NCBI RefSeq assembly: GCF_002217355.1
Contig: NZ_MUHA01000005.1
Span: 10,612-74,611, forward strand
Reading direction: 5' to 3'
DNA: 64,000 nt
Source of the DNA: Flavobacterium oncorhynchi
GTDB lineage: Bacteria > Bacteroidota > Bacteroidia > Flavobacteriales > Flavobacteriaceae
The notes beneath the pieces were generated by a model. It made no database searches, was not told the origin of the DNA, and worked only from the letters and a program-made list of their open reading frames with translations. The position numbers and the translations under genes are program-made. This document shows, one piece after another, positions 62,691-64,000 of the stretch. The number at the start of each line of letters is the position of its first letter. Within the stretch, counting starts at the first letter, position 1.

Positions 62691-64000
62691 TTATTCTTTA
62701 ACAATAACCCAAGCTCCTGAAGCTAAAAGAGTTTCTGCTTTTTTATATTTCATTGTTTCTGTTTTACCAGTTGCAACTTCTTGAATAGTTACATTGTCAT
62801 TACGATTGATTTTTGGCATCTCTCTAACAATGGTTTCTGTAACTTGACGTTGCTGTGTTTCTCCAGCTTCACGATTCATTTCTTCGCTGTTTACAATTTC
62901 GTCTTTGCTTAATTGTAAATTTTCTTTCTGGCGAACTTCTCTTGCTTCGTGAATTTCAGGAACGTTTTGCGCAGGTAAATCTCCTTTAAATAAGAATGAA
63001 ATAACTTCTTTATTAACGTTGTCCAACATTCCTCTAAACAAATTGAAAGCTTCTAATTTGTAAATAAGCAATGGATCTTTTTGTTCGTGAACAGCCAATT
63101 GAACAGATTGTTTCAATTCGTCCATTTTACGTAAATGTTTTTTCCAAGCTTCATCAACAATCGAAAGTGTGATGTTTTTCTCAAAATCAGCAATTAACTG
63201 AGCTCCTTCGCTTTCGTATGCTTTCTTTAAGTCTGTAACAACATTAAGCGTTTTGATTCCGTCAGTAAATGGAACTACGATTCTTTCAAAATGGTTGTTT
63301 GGCTCTTCGTAAACTCCTTTAATAATTGGGAAAGCTTCTCTTGCGCTTCTTTCTGTTTTTTCAGTGTAGAAAGCAAGTGCTTCTTTGTATACTTTTCCAG
63401 TAATTTCAATATCTGATAATTTTGTAAAATCAGCTTCAGAGATTGGAGAAGTAATTCCGAAGTAACGAATTAAATCAAAATCGAAATTTTTGAAATCGTT
63501 TGTTACTTTATTATTGCTTACGATTAGTTCGCACGTATCGTAAAGCATATTTGCGATATCTAGTTTTAAACGCTCACCAAACAAAGCATGACGACGACGT
63601 TTGTAAACTACTTCACGTTGTGAGTTCATTACGTCATCATATTCTAATAAACGTTTACGAACGCCAAAGTTGTTTTCTTCTACTTTTTTCTGAGCGCGCT
63701 CAATAGATTTAGTCATCATCGAATGTTGAATAACTTCACCTTCTTGAAGTCCCATTCTATCCATAACTTTAGCTACTCTTTCAGAACCAAATAAACGCAT
63801 TAAGTTGTCTTCTAGAGAAACATAAAATTGAGAACTTCCTGGATCTCCTTGACGACCAGCACGACCACGTAACTGTCTGTCTACACGACGAGAATCATGA
63901 CGTTCTGTACCAACGATTGCTAAACCTCCTGCAGCTTTTACTTCTGGAGATAATTTAATATCGGTACCACGACCAGCCATGTTTGTAGCAATAGTTACAA
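62691..64000 (-). CDS. secA: protein translocase ATPase SecA, C-terminal part (cut by window edge)
   Basis: The frame enters the window at 64000 without a start and ends at 62691, about 436 residues. [14 protein letters not shown] and [21 protein letters not shown] belong to the second helicase domain, followed by the helical wing and scaffold ([19 protein letters not shown]-type segment, [19 protein letters not shown]). The usual Cys-rich zinc motif at the SecA C-terminus is absent; the protein ends [14 protein letters not shown]. It drives preprotein export through SecYEG. Confidence 0.96.
   Translation of the reverse strand, partial: VTIATNMAGRGTDIKLSPEVKAAGGLAIVGTERHDSRRVDRQLRGRAGRQGDPGSSQFYVSLEDNLMRLFGSERVAKVMDRMGLQEGEVIQHSMMTKSIERAQKKVEENNFGVRKRLLEYDDVMNSQREVVYKRRRHALFGERLKLDIANMLYDTCELIVSNNKVTNDFKNFDFDLIRYFGITSPISEADFTKLSDIEITGKVYKEALAFYTEKTERSAREAFPIIKGVYEEPNNHFERIVVPFTDGIKTLNVVTDLKKAYESEGAQLIADFEKNITLSIVDEAWKKHLRKMDELKQSVQLAVHEQKDPLLIYKLEAFNLFRGMLDNVNKEVISFLFKGDLPAQNVPEIHEAREVRQKENLQLSKDEIVNSEEMNREAGETQQRQVTETIVREMPKINRNDNVTIQEVATGKTETMKYKKAETLLASGAWVIVKE

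Overview
The window is a low-GC chromosomal segment from a member of the Bacteroidota, almost certainly a Flavobacterium-like species. Three things point there: promoters of the TAnnTTTG type, a gene content of Flavobacteriia flavour (a udk, FtsB-like, mutA, mutB run, SusC-type plug motifs, MbnP/MbnH), and intergenic gaps full of the short palindromic repeats seen in that genus. I see no prophage, insertion sequence, CRISPR array or rRNA operon. The assignment rests on gene content and motif recognition; no search was run.

Layout. 1-4.6 kb: minus-strand run udk, FtsB/DivIC-like, mutA, mutB (methylmalonyl-CoA mutase). 4.8-10.1 kb: minus-strand run from dnaA through a low-Mr phosphatase, an RsmI-like methylase, a TonB C-terminal protein, an aminotransferase and a dienoyl-CoA-reductase-like SDR. 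The 187-base gap upstream of dnaA is a weak origin candidate. 10.3-18.5 kb: housekeeping genes (thioesterase, YigZ, HAD, ribD, prmC, MacB-like permease, hisS). 18.8 kb: tRNA-Trp between hairpin repeats. 19.3-21.1 kb: grpE-dnaJ behind a clear promoter. 21.2-27.2 kb: an ABC exporter pair, a sigma-54 activator lacking a DNA-binding domain, a half-size DEAD-box protein, DUF2007, HAD and GNAT proteins. 27.3-31.9 kb: mtaB, an SDR, a scramblase-like protein and two hypotheticals. 32-35.7 kb: ECF sigma factor, anti-sigma-like protein and VWA protein, the last two carrying SusC plug-like segments. 35.9-46.2 kb: PPK2, a LytS/LytTR pair, outer-membrane barrels, MATE, and an LTA-synthase-like sulfatase. 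46.5-58.7 kb: meaB, an Rrf2/NAD(P)-binding pair, a serine hydrolase, AEC, 1-Cys peroxiredoxin, a CPA2 antiporter, purB, sterol-desaturase-like protein, Sir2, GNAT, TrmH. 58.7-62.5 kb: an MbnP/MbnH locus with a Cys-motif outer-membrane protein and a small Cys-rich membrane protein. 62.7 kb to the end: 3' part of secA.

How parts fit together. mutA/mutB and the distant MeaB GTPase should form one propionate/methylmalonyl-CoA module. The sigma, anti-sigma and VWA genes look like one cell-envelope signalling unit. The Rrf2 regulator has a matching 19-bp dyad in front of itself and in front of the next gene. The MbnP/MbnH locus is most likely for copper binding or uptake. Several transcripts appear to start within a few bases of the initiation codon. 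The locus most worth following up is the MbnP/MbnH set; next are the plug-bearing sigma/anti-sigma/VWA operon and the Rrf2 operator pair.
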